From Chryseobacterium jejuense (GTDB lineage: Bacteria > Bacteroidota > Bacteroidia > Flavobacteriales > Weeksellaceae), in assembly GCF_900100075.1 (NCBI RefSeq), contig NZ_FNEG01000003.1, forward strand, positions 310,001-374,000: a DNA stretch of 64,000 bases. Reading direction: 5' to 3'. Positions within the stretch are counted from its first letter, which is position 1. Every line of letters begins with the position of its first letter. Positions 16,108 to 25,358 of this stretch are shown here, piece after piece. Under the pieces are notes generated by a model. It saw only the letters and a program-made list of their open reading frames with translations. It was not told where the DNA came from and searched no databases. Position numbers and translations under genes: made by a program.

Positions 16108-17469
16108 TCAGAGGAATTTTTTAATCCAGCTTAGCTTTTTCTCGGAATAAGGCGGGTATTTGATATTAGGTTCGCCCCATGTCGCTTTTTCCAGTACTGC
16201 TTTTTGATGAGAGAATGCTTCGAAACCAAATTTCCCATGATAATTTCCTATTCCAGAATTTCCCACCCCACCAAACGGCAGGTTATCATTGCTTAAATGC
16301 ATCACAACATCATTGATGCATCCGCCACCGAAAGACAATCTTTGTGTAAAGTTGTCCTTTTCTTCAGTATTATTAGTGAAGAGATAAGCAGCCAGTGGTT
16401 TTTCCTGTTCCAATACTGCATTCAGGGCCATGTTGTAATTTTTGAAACTGATTACGGGTAAGATGGGCCCAAAGATTTCTTCCTGCATGATGGGATCATT
16501 CCAATCCGAGTTGTGAAGAATGGTAGGTTCTATATATCGTTTTTCTTCATCAGAACTTCCTCCGAAGTAGATTTTTTCTTTATCAATAAGATGGACTAAT
16601 CGTTGAAAGTTTCTTGGATTGATAATCTTTGTATACTGTTCCGAATCCGGGCTGTATTGAAACTCTTTAATATATTTTCTCAGCATTTCCAGAAACTGTT
16701 CTTGTATGGTTTCTTCTATCAATAAATAATCCGGAGCAACACAGGTTTGCCCGGCATTTAGGAATTTCCCCCAGACAATTCTCTTGGCGGCAATTTCAAG
16801 ATTAGCATTTTTAGTAACAATGACAGGAGATTTCCCACCCAATTCAAGAACTACAGGTGTTAAATGTTCTGCAGCTGCTTTGTATATAATTTTTCCTACT
16901 TTGGTGCTTCCGGTGAAGAATATTTTATCAAATTTCAATTTCAGAAGTGCTGTAGTTTCATCAATTCCACCTTCATATACATACACATATGCTGAAGGAA
17001 AATTTTCATTGATGATTCTGGACATTGCCTTCATGGTATTTTCAGCAACTTCACTGGGCTTCAGAATACAGCAGTTTCCGGCAGCAATCGCTGCAATAAC
17101 AGGAGAAAGTGACAATTGATAAGGATAGTTCCAGGCTCCAATAACCAGAATATTGCCCAAAGGTTCAGAATAGATTTTACTTTTTCCAAGCTGATTGACC
17201 AGATTGGTGCTTACTTTTTGAGGCTTGGCAAGAGACTTTAAATGTTTCAGATAATATTCAATATCATTCAGAATAAAAGAAATCTCTGTGGTGAAGGTGT
17301 CGAATTTAGATTTTCCAAAATCTTTATAGATCGCTTCGTAAAGCATGTTTTCGTTGGAAATGATAAGACTTCTGAGCTTTTCAAGATACATCTTTCTGAA
17401 GGCAAGACTTTTGGTTTGTTGCGTTTTGAAAAATTCTTTTTGCTCCAGTAAAATGTTTTGAATTTCCAT
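16108..17469 (-). CDS. NAD(P)-dependent aldehyde dehydrogenase
   Basis: A 453-residue member of the class 3-like ALDH family, which oxidises aldehydes to acids. Supporting motifs are GNILVIGAWNYPYQLSLSP, PSEVAENT, FFTGSTKVGK (cofactor loop), VLELGGKSPVIV (general-base Glu) and FLNAGQTCVAPDYLL (nucleophile Cys), then EEIFGPILPV. The short length, the missing N-terminal extension and the C-terminal hydrophobic/basic tail (ending SWIKKFL) fit membrane-associated fatty-aldehyde dehydrogenases. Cofactor preference is not determined. The gene is monocistronic and divergent from the secreted-protein gene at 17633. Confidence 0.95.
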   Translation of the reverse strand: MEIQNILLEQKEFFKTQQTKSLAFRKMYLEKLRSLIISNENMLYEAIYKDFGKSKFDTFTTEISFILNDIEYYLKHLKSLAKPQKVSTNLVNQLGKSKIYSEPLGNILVIGAWNYPYQLSLSPVIAAIAAGNCCILKPSEVAENTMKAMSRIINENFPSAYVYVYEGGIDETTALLKLKFDKIFFTGSTKVGKIIYKAAAEHLTPVVLELGGKSPVIVTKNANLEIAAKRIVWGKFLNAGQTCVAPDYLLIEETIQEQFLEMLRKYIKEFQYSPDSEQYTKIINPRNFQRLVHLIDKEKIYFGGSSDEEKRYIEPTILHNSDWNDPIMQEEIFGPILPVISFKNYNMALNAVLEQEKPLAAYLFTNNTEEKDNFTQRLSFGGGCINDVVMHLSNDNLPFGGVGNSGIGNYHGKFGFEAFSHQKAVLEKATWGEPNIKYPPYSEKKLSWIKKFL

Positions 17470-17632
17470 CTCAAAATTTATATTTAAATGATTAATAACG
17501 AATGTTTTATTTTATAACAATAAGTTTACCATTGATTAAACTATGATGAAAATTTATTGTTTTAGTTGATTTTATTTATTCAATTCATTGTTTAGTGAGA
17601 AATATATTTGTAGTTTTAGGGGTAACAAAATT

Positions 17633-19318
17633 ATGAAAATGAGAAAAATTCTAACTTTATTTTTCCTGTTAACATTTTATATTGCCAAATCTCAGTGTGC
17701 CAATTGTATGGTGACCAACCCCACAGATCCCAATTATCATTTTCCCAATAATACAACGGTTTGTTTTACTTCAAATACGACTTTTAATAATCCTACATTT
17801 GGTGAAAATGTAAAAGTCTGTATATCTGCGGGAGTAACAGTGGAATTTCAAAATAATATTTCCGGAGTTAATAATTCAATGACTTATTTTGATGTACATG
17901 GTGCACTTCATTTCAGCCAGGCTGTTACTACAGTGGCAGATCTTAATGTACATGTTTATAATGGAGGGGAAGTTTCTATAGCCTCAGGAAATGGTAATTT
18001 TACATTAGAAGGGCAGCAAAATAATATCCTTAATGAAGGACATATAGAATTAGGTGTTTTACAATTTGGTGATAATACCAATAATACGATTGATAATTAC
18101 GGAAATTTAAATATTAATGGAAACCTTAATATGAGTAATTCTGCAGTTACAAAGTTTAAAAATGAAGGTGGCGGACTTATCTCTATTACTGGAAATTATA
18201 GCAATAATGAAAACAGTGTATATATAAATTGCGGGACTATCATTTCTTCAAGTGGTTTTAATATTAACGGTGGGGCTATTTATAATACCGGTTTCTTTAC
18301 AGTAGGTGGTGACATTAATATGTCTGGAAACTCTAGTGAGATTTATAATTTTGGATTATTTACTTCTACAGGAAACATGAATAATGCCCCTTCGGATGCT
18401 ATTATTTATAATGAAGGAAAGTTTTCAATTAATCAGTACCAGGGCGGAAATGCTGCATTTCACGGACCGTTATCATCTTCGAAAAAAGGATATATAGAAG
18501 TTCAAAATGCAATACAGGTAAATAATGCAGTGATAGGGCCTAATCTTGATTTTAAAATGGCTACAGGAGTCTCCGATCCAAGTACTGTTTTCGTTAACAG
18601 CAACCCTTCTTATCTTGCGAATGTTACTTTTGATTGTGCTTCAACCAACAGTTGCAGTGCTCCCCTTATATTTACTCCCGGATTCTGTCCAATGATTAAC
18701 GGTGAACTACCTCCAATGGCCGTGGATGATTCTTATACTATTTCAGCAGGAAATACTTCTACAGGAATTGTTTTGGATAATGACTTTGAAACATATAACG
18801 GAGCCCAGGCAACTCTTACCAATGTTATGATGTCTCAGGTTTCAACATCAAACCCTAATATCAATTTAAATATTAATGATGGTCACATAGAAGTTCTGGC
18901 AGGAACTCCCCCAGGAACTTATACCTTGGATTATAAGATCTGTCAGCAAGCTAATCCTACAAATTGCGATACAGCTACGGTTACAATCATCATTCAAGGT
19001 ACAGTGCCTTGTTATAAAACGGCTGCTACATCAGGAGTTGTACTCCCTGCAACTTTTGGCGTTACAGCTCTTGGAAGAGCTCAGAATGGTGATACGGTTT
19101 GGCCGGGCGTAAGAAAAGGAGCATGGACTGTACTTGAATCGAAGACAAAAGGTTTTGTTTTAAACAGATTGAATGATGCGCAAATTTCTGCAATACCAGC
19201 GGCCAATTTGAAGGAGGGAATGATGGTTTACAATACCACTCAAAATTGTCTGCAGATTAATATTGACGGAACTTCCACAGGATGGAAGTGTTTTAATACT
19301 CAAACCTGCCCAGATTAA
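17633..19318 (+). CDS. Large secreted Asn-rich protein with Ig-like and C-terminal surface modules
   Basis: Start set at the ATG at 17633 (MKMRKILTLFFLL, signal peptide cut near KSQ); the in-frame upstream codons overlap the -7 element TATATTTG at 17603-17610. The 561 residues include an Asn/Gly-rich beta-solenoid-like region (about 60-330; repeats such as INGNLNMSNSA, NINGGAIYNTG, GGDINMSGNSS). A cadherin/Ig-like segment follows (AVDDSYTISAG...LDNDF). The C-terminal module ends in LKEGMMVYNTTQNCLQINI and GWKCF. No T9SS type A domain is obvious. An adhesin or surface-layer role is plausible. It is followed 18 bases later by a second secreted gene with a similar C-terminal module. Confidence 0.8.
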   Translation: MKMRKILTLFFLLTFYIAKSQCANCMVTNPTDPNYHFPNNTTVCFTSNTTFNNPTFGENVKVCISAGVTVEFQNNISGVNNSMTYFDVHGALHFSQAVTTVADLNVHVYNGGEVSIASGNGNFTLEGQQNNILNEGHIELGVLQFGDNTNNTIDNYGNLNINGNLNMSNSAVTKFKNEGGGLISITGNYSNNENSVYINCGTIISSSGFNINGGAIYNTGFFTVGGDINMSGNSSEIYNFGLFTSTGNMNNAPSDAIIYNEGKFSINQYQGGNAAFHGPLSSSKKGYIEVQNAIQVNNAVIGPNLDFKMATGVSDPSTVFVNSNPSYLANVTFDCASTNSCSAPLIFTPGFCPMINGELPPMAVDDSYTISAGNTSTGIVLDNDFETYNGAQATLTNVMMSQVSTSNPNINLNINDGHIEVLAGTPPGTYTLDYKICQQANPTNCDTATVTIIIQGTVPCYKTAATSGVVLPATFGVTALGRAQNGDTVWPGVRKGAWTVLESKTKGFVLNRLNDAQISAIPAANLKEGMMVYNTTQNCLQINIDGTSTGWKCFNTQTCPD

Positions 19319-19336
19319 TTTTAAAATTAAGTTAAA

Positions 19337-19846
19337 ATGAAAAAAGGATCTTTTTTATTCATATTACTATGTTCAGCCAGCTTATATTCTCAGGTTGCGA
19401 TTGGAAAAACGACCTTAGAGTCAGCATCATCTTCATTGGAGTTTGGAACTGGAAATAAGGGAATTGTTTTGCCTTGGGTTACAACTACTTCAGGAGTGTT
19501 AAGTCCTGTAAATGGTACTCTGATATTTGATCTTTCGGATAAAAAAGTAAAAGTTTACCAAAATAATCTATGGAAAGATCTTTCAATAGATAACACAGGA
19601 ATTGCTGACACGAGTTTACAGGATACCTTACAGGAAGATCTTACAGCAAAAATATCTATTGGAACCCCCACTGTAACTTCAGGACTTTTCGTTTTGGAAG
19701 ACATTGACAAAGCTATGATTTTACCTAAAGTAGCAAGCCCTCATCTGAATATTATTTCTCCTTCAGCAGGAATGATGGTTTATGATACGGTAAAAAGACA
19801 ACTTGCAGTCTTTAATGGATCAGTATGGACATTCTGGAGTGAATAA
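19337..19846 (+). CDS. Small secreted protein with two GxMVY...W modules
   Basis: A 169-residue product with a signal peptide (about 1-19, ending LYSQ). Two internal copies of a short module are visible: GTLIFDLSDKKVKVYQNNLW (about 60-79) and GMMVYDTVKRQLAVFNGSVW (about 146-165). The second matches the C-terminus of the preceding gene product. The GIVLPWV and AMILPKV segments preceding each module are also repeated, so the protein is probably an internal duplication. Such proteins are common in Chryseobacterium and have no known function. It is 18 bases after the gene at 17633, forming a two-gene unit. Confidence 0.78.
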   Translation: MKKGSFLFILLCSASLYSQVAIGKTTLESASSSLEFGTGNKGIVLPWVTTTSGVLSPVNGTLIFDLSDKKVKVYQNNLWKDLSIDNTGIADTSLQDTLQEDLTAKISIGTPTVTSGLFVLEDIDKAMILPKVASPHLNIISPSAGMMVYDTVKRQLAVFNGSVWTFWSE

Positions 19847-19851
19847 TCTCG

Positions 19852-21414
19852 TTACATAATATTCCTCACCGCTATTTTCACCGGATGATAAAGCAGTAAA
19901 AGGAGAGCGGTAATCATAGCCAGCCAGAATAATCCTGTAAAGATTTCCATATTGGAAAGAAGGATAGATTGAGCCGTTATTTTAGCTTTAAAAGCTCCCG
20001 CCGTCATGGATAATGATTCATTAACCGGAAGTTTGGAGATGTTGGCTCCGAAAATTTGGTTCCATTGACTGTAGAAAACAGGATTAGTGTCTGTAAGGTT
20101 AAAACTTAGTGTATCAGCATGTTTTAGAGTTAAAAATAGCATTACATTTTGCATTAAGGCATATCCACTAGCTGTAGCCCAGAAGCGGGTAGTGGTTCCC
20201 ATGGCGCTGGCATTGGCCACATATTCTTCCGGCATTCCCGAAATCAGAAAGAATACCAAAGGAGTAAATAATAAACCTTGCGCCACTCCCTGAAGGAATA
20301 GAGGTGGACAGATGGTTGTAAGTGTAGTATCCGGATAAAAGGTATAGGTAAACCAGGCACAGTCTATTGCCAGTAAAAAAAAGCCAGTAAAAAAGACAAT
20401 TCTGGAAGAAACACCACGAACCAGGCAAACTCCTGATAAAATAACGCCGATAAGTGTTCCGGCAACATTCCAATACTGAATATTAACGATATAATCCCAT
20501 GGCCATTTCCATACAGTAGCCATAATGCTGTATACATTATTTAACCCTGAACGAATAAGATAAAAAATGAAGAACAGGAACATTCCCACGATCACATTTT
20601 TAGAACTGAAAACTTCAAAATGAAATAAAGGACGTTTGGAATTCCTTTGTTTCAGCATAAATAATCCACCTGAAATCAAAAATATAAATAAACAGATAAT
20701 GATAGAATCAGATTCAAACCACATAAGCCTTTTTCCGTAGACGATGGCATAAGCCCCGGACTGCAGACAGACCCAAAGCAAAAACCAACTCGGAATATCC
20801 ATTTGATACAATGGTTTTTTAGGAAAGAAACGATTTTTGTTGAAAATAACAAATCCCAGAATCAAAACAAACATATGGAAATAAGCCATCATCAAAATCA
20901 TATGTTGGTAATCATAATCCTGAATGCTTGATTTAAGTAAAGTGGTAGTTACTGTTCCTCCCGTCAGCATAAGTGCGTACATGAAAAGATAGGCAAGAAC
21001 TTTAGCATGTCTTGTTTTTAATTCAGCAATGATTAATGGGAGAAAAATAGCCCCTTCAAGCAATCCAAAGAATCCTTCCAGAATCCGGATCACCAGAATC
21101 ACATGATAATCATTGGTGACGGATAAGATATAAAGAAGAATCACTGAAACGGAAGACATCAGCAGAACATAATATTTTACACTGAAATAAGACATAAACC
21201 GCTGTAAAACAAAAAGTGTTACGACAAATGTTCCATACATCAGCATCATCAGATATTGAATATCATCAGAGTCCACATCCATGAAAGAAGAGGTAAAGGC
21301 ACTATTGGAATGCAGTAATGACAACAACATGATGTGCGGAAATAATGCCAGTATAAGAAGAGGCAATTTCAGCCATTGTGGTAACCATTTATGATAAACT
21401 GTATTGTGTTGCAT
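19852..21414 (-). CDS. MFS efflux transporter (EmrB/QacA-like)
   Basis: A 520-residue polytopic membrane protein with about 14 hydrophobic segments, matching the DHA2 (14-TM) drug:H+ antiporters. Motif C-like glycine/proline-rich segments occur (LEGFFGLLEGAIFLPLIIAEL, GVAQGLLFTPLVFFLISGMP). A periplasmic loop between the last helices (about 430-480) is typical of EmrB. It would pump substrates through the adaptor and TolC-like protein encoded upstream. Unlike the 5-base gap between those two genes, it is separated from the adaptor by 276 bases of repeats, so it may be expressed at a different level. Substrate is unknown. Confidence 0.88.
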   Translation of the reverse strand: MQHNTVYHKWLPQWLKLPLLILALFPHIMLLSLLHSNSAFTSSFMDVDSDDIQYLMMLMYGTFVVTLFVLQRFMSYFSVKYYVLLMSSVSVILLYILSVTNDYHVILVIRILEGFFGLLEGAIFLPLIIAELKTRHAKVLAYLFMYALMLTGGTVTTTLLKSSIQDYDYQHMILMMAYFHMFVLILGFVIFNKNRFFPKKPLYQMDIPSWFLLWVCLQSGAYAIVYGKRLMWFESDSIIICLFIFLISGGLFMLKQRNSKRPLFHFEVFSSKNVIVGMFLFFIFYLIRSGLNNVYSIMATVWKWPWDYIVNIQYWNVAGTLIGVILSGVCLVRGVSSRIVFFTGFFLLAIDCAWFTYTFYPDTTLTTICPPLFLQGVAQGLLFTPLVFFLISGMPEEYVANASAMGTTTRFWATASGYALMQNVMLFLTLKHADTLSFNLTDTNPVFYSQWNQIFGANISKLPVNESLSMTAGAFKAKITAQSILLSNMEIFTGLFWLAMITALLLLLYHPVKIAVRNIM

Positions 21415-21476
21415 AGTTGTTTTGAAAGCTAATACAATCGGTGAATCCGCTTTTAGCTATTGATTATAATAAAAGT

Positions 21477-21581
21477 GCGAAAAGACAAAAGGGCAAAGGG
21501 GTAAAAGTAAAAGGTAAAATGACAAATATGCTTAAAGAAAAAATGATAGCAGATCTGTATTTTGCGGTTTTGCCTTTTCGC
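21477..21581. repeat. Imperfect inverted repeat between the adaptor and MFS genes
   Basis: A 14-base arm (21477-21490) pairs with 21568-21581 with one mismatch; the arms read GCGAAAAG[A/G]CAAAA. The intervening sequence is purine-rich (AAAGGGGTAAAAG-like). It lies within an operon, where it could fold in the mRNA. Confidence 0.6.
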
Positions 21582-21639
21582 AGAAAAAATAATTTTAATT
21601 TGAAGATTTGAAAATGATAATAAAAACCGAATATTTTTG

Positions 21640-21687
21640 TACTCTAATACTCTAATACTCTAATACTCTAATACTCTAACACTCTCA
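21640..21687. repeat. Tandem 8-bp repeat TACTCTAA
   Basis: Five perfect head-to-tail copies of TACTCTAA (21640-21679) are followed by a degenerate sixth (CACTCTCA). It lies immediately downstream of the adaptor gene stop, reading on the reverse strand. Copy number is likely to vary by slippage. Confidence 0.95.
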
Positions 21688-21690
21688 AAC

Positions 21691-22737
21691 CTAAATCTTC
21701 TTCGCGCTCACCAGAACATTCATTCCGGAAAGCAGTTTTTCGTTGTCTTTGTTGTTATCAAGAATAATTTTCACAGGAAACCTCTGTTCAATCTTTACAA
21801 AGTTTCCGGTTGCATTATCAGGTTTTACCAATGAAAACTGAGATCCTGATGCAGGAGAAACAGAAAGAATCTTTCCTTTAAACTCAACATCTGGATAAGC
21901 ATCCGCAGTGATGATGACTTCTTTAGTCTGATCGATTTGGCCAAGCTGTGTTTCTTTGTAGTTAGCAATGATCCATTTTTCTTTGCTCACCATTTGCACC
22001 AATGCCTGCCCTTCCTTAATTAATTGTCCTTCCTGAATCGTTTTTTTTCCTACCCATCCGTCATAAGGAGCTGTAACTACAGTGTATGAAAGAAATAATT
22101 TGGCATTATTCAGGCTCGCTGAGCTTTGCTGAATCTGGCTCTTGGCTGGAGCTACTTTAGTCTGTTGCTCGCTGGCCCCTGCTTTTACTGCATTTTTTTG
22201 CTGTTCCAGGGCTAAAAGATTCGCTTTTGATTGCTCATAAGAAGCTTTTACGTTTTCAAATTCCTGTTCTGTGGCTGCGTCTTCTGCCAATAGGTTTTTA
22301 TATCTTTTGTAATCCTGTTCTGTCCTCCAGATATCAATTCTTGCAGAAGCAATTTTAGCATCAATAATTTTCGTATCGCTAGCCTTCGTATTAACACTGC
22401 TTTGAATGGTGGTAATATTTTCCGTATTGGCATTAAGATTGGCTTCAGCCATATGAACCTGGTTAACAAATTCCCTGTTGTCAATCACAATGAGTGTATC
22501 TCCTTTGTGTACGAACTGATTTTCGTTAAACTTTATAGATTTGATGAATCCTGAAACCTTGCTGGAAACGGGAGTAATATATTGTTCAATCTGTGCATCG
22601 TTGGTAGTAACATTTTTTCTCGAAAAAAGATAGAAACTTACCATTCCCGTGACTCCGCTGATGATAAGAATCCAGGCTAGTAAAGTAATCGTCTTATTGA
22701 TTCTTTTTTCCTTTTGTGTCAGTTGTTTCTGTGCCAT
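21691..22737 (-). CDS. HlyD/EmrA-type membrane fusion protein of an efflux pump
   Basis: A 348-residue periplasmic adaptor. It has one N-terminal membrane helix (about 19-42), a barrel-sandwich half (ITPVSSKVSGFIKSIKFNENQFVHKGDTLIVID) and an alpha-helical hairpin (about 85-200). The second half of the lipoyl-like domain follows (LFLSYTVVTAPYDGWVGKKTIQEGQLI), then a beta-barrel domain. NVTTNDAQIEQYITPV near residue 45 is the EmrA-family signature. It connects the inner-membrane MFS pump with the outer-membrane channel. It starts 5 bases after the TolC-like gene ends, so they are co-transcribed. Confidence 0.93.
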   Translation of the reverse strand: MAQKQLTQKEKRINKTITLLAWILIISGVTGMVSFYLFSRKNVTTNDAQIEQYITPVSSKVSGFIKSIKFNENQFVHKGDTLIVIDNREFVNQVHMAEANLNANTENITTIQSSVNTKASDTKIIDAKIASARIDIWRTEQDYKRYKNLLAEDAATEQEFENVKASYEQSKANLLALEQQKNAVKAGASEQQTKVAPAKSQIQQSSASLNNAKLFLSYTVVTAPYDGWVGKKTIQEGQLIKEGQALVQMVSKEKWIIANYKETQLGQIDQTKEVIITADAYPDVEFKGKILSVSPASGSQFSLVKPDNATGNFVKIEQRFPVKIILDNNKDNEKLLSGMNVLVSAKKI

Positions 22738-22742
22738 AGTTT

Positions 22743-24077
22743 TTATAAGTTTCCAATCGTATATTGGAGTTGATAGTATTTGAGTTGTCTGTTAATTTTT
22801 ACGGAAATAAGATTAGATTCTGCTTCCAGATAAGTATTGTCTGCATCAATCAGTTCAGTGATAAGGCTTAGCTTATTCGCATATTTTGTTCTTACAATGC
22901 GGTAGTTTTCCTTAGCCTGATCAATAGCTTCCTCTGCAATTTTTACCTTTTGGTCGGTTTCTTCAAACTTTTTATAGGCTTCATACACATTATGTCTTAC
23001 CTTTTCTTCGTTTTCTTCAATCTGAAGTTTAGCCAAATCAATATTTTCTCTAGCTTCCTGCATTTTATATTTGTTTTTATACAGGTTTTCGATAGGATAG
23101 GTAAGATTCAGACCAATCATTCCCAAACGGTAAGCGTAAGGTTCAGGCGGAAAGAACATCATATTCGGATATTTTAAGAAATATTCCCCACCAGCAGTTA
23201 TTTTGGGTAAATAATTAGCCTTAGTAAGCTTCTGATCCAATTCTTTTAATGAAAGGTTTTTGTGGGTAATTTCAACAGATTCGTTCTTGGTTAAAGCGGT
23301 TTCTGTTAATTCTTCAATATAAGGGATTGCTGCTTTATCAGAGATCAGATCTTCTGTGTCCACATGCATTTCCTGCTGTTCTGGAAGAGAAAGAATGGTT
23401 TTAAGCTTATGTTCTGCGATCTGTATATCATTATCCAGCTCTGTCCAGCTCATTTTGTGGTTGGAAAGCTGTAGTGATGTTCTCAGGACTTCATTCACGG
23501 TAACTACACCATTTGCTTTCAAGGCTTTTACCTGTTTGATGTTCACAGAATCCTCTCTCATCTTATCATTAATGAGAAACTGTTGCTCTTTTAAATGATG
23601 AATTTGAAGGAAAGCGGTAATTACTTCCATTTTAAGCTGTCTTTCATCCAGATGCGTTCTTAAAGCTGAAATATCAGTATCAATGGCTGCTTTTTTTTCT
23701 GTATTCTTTATTTTTCCACCCATATAAACAGGAATGGAAGCTGATAGCGTAAAGTCATACATTCCGTTGATGGCATCGTATTTTGTAGGTTTATTGAATA
23801 CACCATCCTGGTATTGAAAAAGATTGGTAACCTGATTATAGCTGGTATGAAACTCAATATCCGGAAGTTTTTCCATTTTCAGGTCTTTCTCCTTTGTAAC
23901 GGACATTTCCTGTTTTAAATGGCTGATCTGGATGTTTTTGTTGTTTTTTAAACCAATTTCTATAGCCTGTTGCAGGCCAAGATGCTGGTAATCTATCATC
24001 TGTGTATGGAAAAGGTTGCTCAATAATAGGCACAACGCTATGCACTGATATCGGCATGCGCTAAATATCATATTCAT
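22743..24077 (-). CDS. TolC-family outer-membrane efflux channel
   Basis: A 444-residue outer-membrane factor. The N-terminus is a signal peptide (about 1-25), then LGLQQAIEIGLKNNKNIQIS, the standard start of the TolC/OEP repeat. Two long alpha-helical repeats follow with coiled-coil character (RENIDLAKLQIEENEEKVRHNVYEAYKKFEE) and beta strands for the barrel. It is the first gene of the efflux unit, divergent from an AraC regulator 136 bases away, which probably controls it. Two adjacent ATGs (24077, 24071) are possible starts. Confidence 0.92.
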   Translation of the reverse strand: MNMIFSACRYQCIALCLLLSNLFHTQMIDYQHLGLQQAIEIGLKNNKNIQISHLKQEMSVTKEKDLKMEKLPDIEFHTSYNQVTNLFQYQDGVFNKPTKYDAINGMYDFTLSASIPVYMGGKIKNTEKKAAIDTDISALRTHLDERQLKMEVITAFLQIHHLKEQQFLINDKMREDSVNIKQVKALKANGVVTVNEVLRTSLQLSNHKMSWTELDNDIQIAEHKLKTILSLPEQQEMHVDTEDLISDKAAIPYIEELTETALTKNESVEITHKNLSLKELDQKLTKANYLPKITAGGEYFLKYPNMMFFPPEPYAYRLGMIGLNLTYPIENLYKNKYKMQEARENIDLAKLQIEENEEKVRHNVYEAYKKFEETDQKVKIAEEAIDQAKENYRIVRTKYANKLSLITELIDADNTYLEAESNLISVKINRQLKYYQLQYTIGNL

Positions 24078-24213
24078 AAATTAATTAAAGGATTTTTGCT
24101 AGAATGATTTTGATACTGCAAATTTACGACGTGATGTATCCGACACTATTTGTGAAAACAGAAAAAGATTTGTTCATTTACGCCATTTTGAAAATTATAC
24201 CTATCTTTATTTC

Positions 24214-25017
24214 ATGGATGATAGTCATTTTAAGGCCGTAGAGGATGAAGATGCCGAATTTTACGTGTATCATGTCCTTACCGGAAATATTACAACAGAT
24301 ATTCATTATCACAGTTCTGCTCAATTGGTGTATGCAGAAGGCGGTATTGTACACGTTTTTACAGATCTGAAACACTGGTATCTTCCTGCAAGATGCTTTA
24401 TGTGGATTCCTGCCGGAACGCCACATTATCTTTTTTCTACCAGTCCCAAAGTAGATTTGTATAATTTTTACTTCAAAAAGGAAGTAGATGAAAATGGCTT
24501 TTTTGATGAAATTAATATTTATTCAGTCAATGAGTTACTCAGAGAGATGATTTTATACACCAAAGACTGGAATGGGAAAATCACAAAAAATGATGGATCA
24601 AAATATTATTTTCTCAAAGCTTTAAAAGGGGTTTTACCAGAAAAAAGAGACAAAAAGATGGCCTTTCCTGTTCAACATCCCTTTCCCAAAGATGAAACCT
24701 TACTGAAGATAGCAAGATACATTCATGCTAACCTTGAAAAGCCTTTAACGATTGAATCTACCGCCAAAGAGTTCGGAATGAGTACTAGAACTCTTTCCAG
24801 GAAATTTAAAGAGATTTTGGGTATGAATTACGTTCGTTTTCTGAGAGCTTTAAGAATCACACGCTCCTTGGAGCTAATGCTGGAAGGAAAATACAATATG
24901 TATGAGATTGCGATGATGGTAGGCTACAATAGCCTGTCTTCTTTCAGCAATATTTTCAAGAAAATAATTGGAGTAGCGCCAACGGAATATCAGCAGAAAT
25001 TGAGAGGGGATAGATAA
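24214..25017 (+). CDS. AraC-family transcriptional regulator
   Basis: A 267-residue regulator. The N-terminal half is a cupin-like sensor domain (DIHYHSSAQLVYAEGGIVHVF, PARCFMWIPAGTPHYLF). The C-terminal AraC DNA-binding domain spans about 165-262 with two helix-turn-helices (IESTAKEFGMSTRTLSRKFKEILG and YEIAMMVGYNSLSSFSNIFKKIIG), ending in APTEYQQ. It is divergent from the TolC-adaptor-MFS genes, so it is the likely regulator of that efflux system; its inducer is unknown. A -7-like TATCTTTA ends four bases before the ATG. Confidence 0.93.
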   Translation: MDDSHFKAVEDEDAEFYVYHVLTGNITTDIHYHSSAQLVYAEGGIVHVFTDLKHWYLPARCFMWIPAGTPHYLFSTSPKVDLYNFYFKKEVDENGFFDEINIYSVNELLREMILYTKDWNGKITKNDGSKYYFLKALKGVLPEKRDKKMAFPVQHPFPKDETLLKIARYIHANLEKPLTIESTAKEFGMSTRTLSRKFKEILGMNYVRFLRALRITRSLELMLEGKYNMYEIAMMVGYNSLSSFSNIFKKIIGVAPTEYQQKLRGDR

Positions 25018-25161
25018 GTGAGTAGGAGGGGTTGAGAGTATTAGAGTATAAGACGTGTTTTGGGTTTGTAATACATGATGGTGAAGAATGTATTTTTCAG
25101 TTTATTAAAACCATTACAAGTAAATAGAAATATTTCAACTAATATATCTTAGAATGTCTTA

Positions 25162-25214
25162 CATTCCCCTTCTCTGAAGGGGTGGCTTTTTGCTCTGCAA
25201 AAAGACGGGGTAGT
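25162..25214. repeat. Two-hairpin palindromic repeat element
   Basis: Perfect hairpins lie side by side: CCCCTTC/GAAGGGG (25166-25172 with 25176-25182) and CTTTTTGC/GCAAAAAG (25186-25193 with 25197-25204). GGGGTGGC and CGGGGTAGT border the second. The layout resembles short dispersed palindromes seen between genes in Chryseobacterium (recalled, not searched). Confidence 0.65.
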
Positions 25215-25298
25215 AAAAAATTTCAATCAAAAACAGGAACTACAATCTTTCGCAAACACAGCCTGTCTCCAATCTATTAGCCTTGTGGTCTAATTAAT

Positions 25299-25328
25299 AA
25301 AAAAACCACTTCAAATAAATGAAGTGGT
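25299..25328 (-). terminator. Terminator of the rpsF-rpsR-rplI operon
   Basis: A 9-bp stem (25305-25313 with 25320-25328) is followed on the reverse strand by a run of seven T residues. It lies about 30 bases after the rplI stop. Confidence 0.88.
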
Positions 25329-25358
25329 CTTGTATTGTGAGAAAATCTCAGTCGCTTA

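Larger units (their letters stand above)
25018..25358. other. Intergenic repeat region between the AraC gene and rplI
   Basis: The 341 bases hold no gene. They contain an inverted, decayed copy of the TACTCTAA repeat (GAGAGTATTAGAGTATA, about 25035-25051), a two-hairpin element at 25162-25214, and the rplI terminator at 25299-25328. The rest is low complexity with no recognised feature. Confidence 0.7.

Noticed and set aside
21640..21687. Tandem repeat as a CRISPR array
   Set aside because: Units are 8 bases without spacers; no cas gene nearby.
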